In this document: positions 5,522 to 6,645 of the stretch, one piece after another
Numbering within the stretch: position 1 is the first letter of the stretch
Layout: each line of letters opens with the position of its first letter
Origin: WLWS01 sp964639535
Lineage (GTDB): Bacteria; Pseudomonadota; Gammaproteobacteria; Eutrophobiales; Eutrophobiaceae
Length of the DNA stretch: 6,645 nt
Reading direction: 5' to 3'
Assembly: GCA_964639535.1 (NCBI GenBank)
Contig: CAZXDV010000178.1
Coordinates: forward strand, 1-6,645
Notes under the pieces: generated by a model
Database searches by the model: none
What the model was told of the DNA's origin: nothing
The model's input: the letters and a program-made list of their open reading frames with translations, nothing else
Position numbers and translations under genes: made by a program

Positions 5522-6645
5522 ATGAATACGAAAGCAGATAAACCCATAGCACCCTACATGGCCATTGGCCTTTCCACCGCCATTACCGGCATTGCTAACC
5601 GTAAACATATTAAGTACAACCTGGAGAATATTGAAGAAGCCATTCACGCTTCCATCTCAATGACCAATATCAATATGCCAGTGAAGGTCATCGCATTGGC
5701 TGAAGGCGCACTGACCGGTTTTACCGACGAGATATTTGATCTACCTCATACCCTGGCTGCGGAAGAGTTGTTCATCGACATTCCCGGCGAAGAAACCGAG
5801 TGGCTTGGCCGACTGGCAAAACTCTACAGCACCTACATCATCGTACAATGCAAGGCGCGTTGGCCAGAGGTGATGGAGAATCGTTTTTTTAACACACTGT
5901 TCGTGATTGATCCGAATGGGGACGTTGTCCATAAGGCTGCCAAGAATCACATATGGTGCCGCGAACGTTCCTGTATGCCGCATGATATTTACGATCGCTG
6001 GGTGGAGTTGTTTGGGGATGATATAGACGCGTTTTACCCGGTGTTGAAAACGGATGATATCGGTAATATTGGGACAATCTGCTGCAGTGATGGTGAGTAC
6101 CCGGAGGCGGTCAGGGCTCTCGCATTTAATGGTGCAGAAGTTGTGTATCGACCATCTGAAGCCATGCCCATGACCGGTTCAAGTTATCCCGGTGGCGGTT
6201 CCTGGATGGTGCAAAATCGCGGGCATGCCGAGTTTAATTCCGTTTACATGCTGTGCCCCAATGCCGGGCCGGTACGACTGTCTGCCAGCTCGCAGCATCC
6301 CGTGGATATCGCCGGGGGCAACGCCCACATCGTCGACTATCGCGGTGAAATCATGTCCTACTCGGCATCCACCAACAACACCATGGTGTGCGCGACCATT
6401 GACATCGAGGCACTTCGACAATTCCGTCTAATGAATCTCAACAGCAACTGGCTAAAAGACCTGCGTACGGAGTTATTTAAAAAAATGTATGACAAGCCTA
6501 TCCACCCGAAAAACCTGTGGATGGAGCAGGACCCGTTACACCACGAGGAAGTGGATGAAATTTACCGCGAGAATATACAACGTCTTGTTGATCGCGGGAC
6601 CTGGACAAAACCTTTCTACGAACATGAAGGTTGCCGTTTTCAAGC
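5522..6645 (+). CDS. Nitrilase-superfamily amidohydrolase (aliphatic amidase/formamidase-like), 3' end missing
   Basis: The frame is open from the ATG at 5522 to the right edge, giving 374 complete codons without a stop; an in-frame TGA at 5504 makes this the first Met. The carbon-nitrogen hydrolase triad is visible: E61 in ALAEGAL, K141 in AAKNHI and C188 in GTICCSDGEYPE. E148 may be the second Glu of the family. The following AVRALAFNGAEVVYRP, WMVQNRGHAEFNSVYML and GNAHIVDYRGEI blocks are typical of the fold. The K-N-H-I-W-C run resembles the K-x-x-x-W-C of aliphatic amidases, so an amide is a likelier substrate than a nitrile. The protein is already longer than most members (260-345), with a charged C-terminal extension from about residue 300 (KPIHPKNLW, HHEEVDEIYREN). 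No signal peptide is seen, so it is cytoplasmic. The ribosome site is weak (GGGA 10 bases upstream). It diverges from the DUF1989 operon, suggesting shared function; the true substrate is unknown. Confidence 0.85.
   Translation, partial: MNTKADKPIAPYMAIGLSTAITGIANRKHIKYNLENIEEAIHASISMTNINMPVKVIALAEGALTGFTDEIFDLPHTLAAEELFIDIPGEETEWLGRLAKLYSTYIIVQCKARWPEVMENRFFNTLFVIDPNGDVVHKAAKNHIWCRERSCMPHDIYDRWVELFGDDIDAFYPVLKTDDIGNIGTICCSDGEYPEAVRALAFNGAEVVYRPSEAMPMTGSSYPGGGSWMVQNRGHAEFNSVYMLCPNAGPVRLSASSQHPVDIAGGNAHIVDYRGEIMSYSASTNNTMVCATIDIEALRQFRLMNLNSNWLKDLRTELFKKMYDKPIHPKNLWMEQDPLHHEEVDEIYRENIQRLVDRGTWTKPFYEHEGCRFQ

Noticed and set aside
5336..5647. 103-codon minus-strand open frame across the divergent gap
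   Set aside because: It overlaps the start of the nitrilase-family gene in antisense, has no clear domain, and reads through A/T-rich regulatory-looking DNA.

Overview
The window looks like chromosomal DNA of a Gram-negative proteobacterium, most likely a free-living, possibly marine, gammaproteobacterium. Three things suggest this. A DUF485 protein is paired with an ActP-type symporter, a short palindrome-ended element of a type seen in gammaproteobacterial intergenic DNA is present, and a gene fragment resembles the single-chain reductive dehalogenase-like proteins of marine proteobacteria. The exact taxon cannot be read from the sequence. No RNA genes, CRISPR array or complete insertion sequence were seen.

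Layout, left to right: (1) positions 1-292, minus strand, the N-terminal 97 codons of a gene running off the left edge, tentatively a cobalamin/Fe-S reductive dehalogenase-like protein. (2) 293-376, a short gap; a compound stem-loop (331-379) lies in it and includes the stop codon of the next gene. (3) 377-2366, minus strand, a DUF485 small membrane protein gene overlapping an actP-like sodium:organic-acid symporter gene, which probably starts with TTG. (4) 2367-2538, an intergenic region largely filled by a MITE-like element of about 101 bp with TGTAGGG/CCCTACA ends and flanking TA dinucleotides. (5) 2539-5293, minus strand, a tight three-gene operon in the order DUF1989 protein, MFS transporter, ureohydrolase (agmatinase/guanidinobutyrase family). 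(6) 5294-5521, a divergent intergenic region with a 19-bp imperfect palindrome that could be an operator. (7) 5522 to the right edge, plus strand, a nitrilase-superfamily amidohydrolase, 3' end outside the window.

The right half reads as a small nitrogen-compound catabolic locus: a C-N hydrolase diverging from a DUF1989 protein, a carrier and a guanidino-hydrolysing enzyme. One coherent but unproven reading is uptake of an amide- or guanidino-containing compound, amide hydrolysis by the nitrilase-fold enzyme, and release of urea by the ureohydrolase. The DUF1989 protein belongs to a family repeatedly linked to urea and guanidine metabolism. The left half is carboxylate uptake next to a possible dehalogenation gene. 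All genes except the nitrilase-family gene are on the minus strand.
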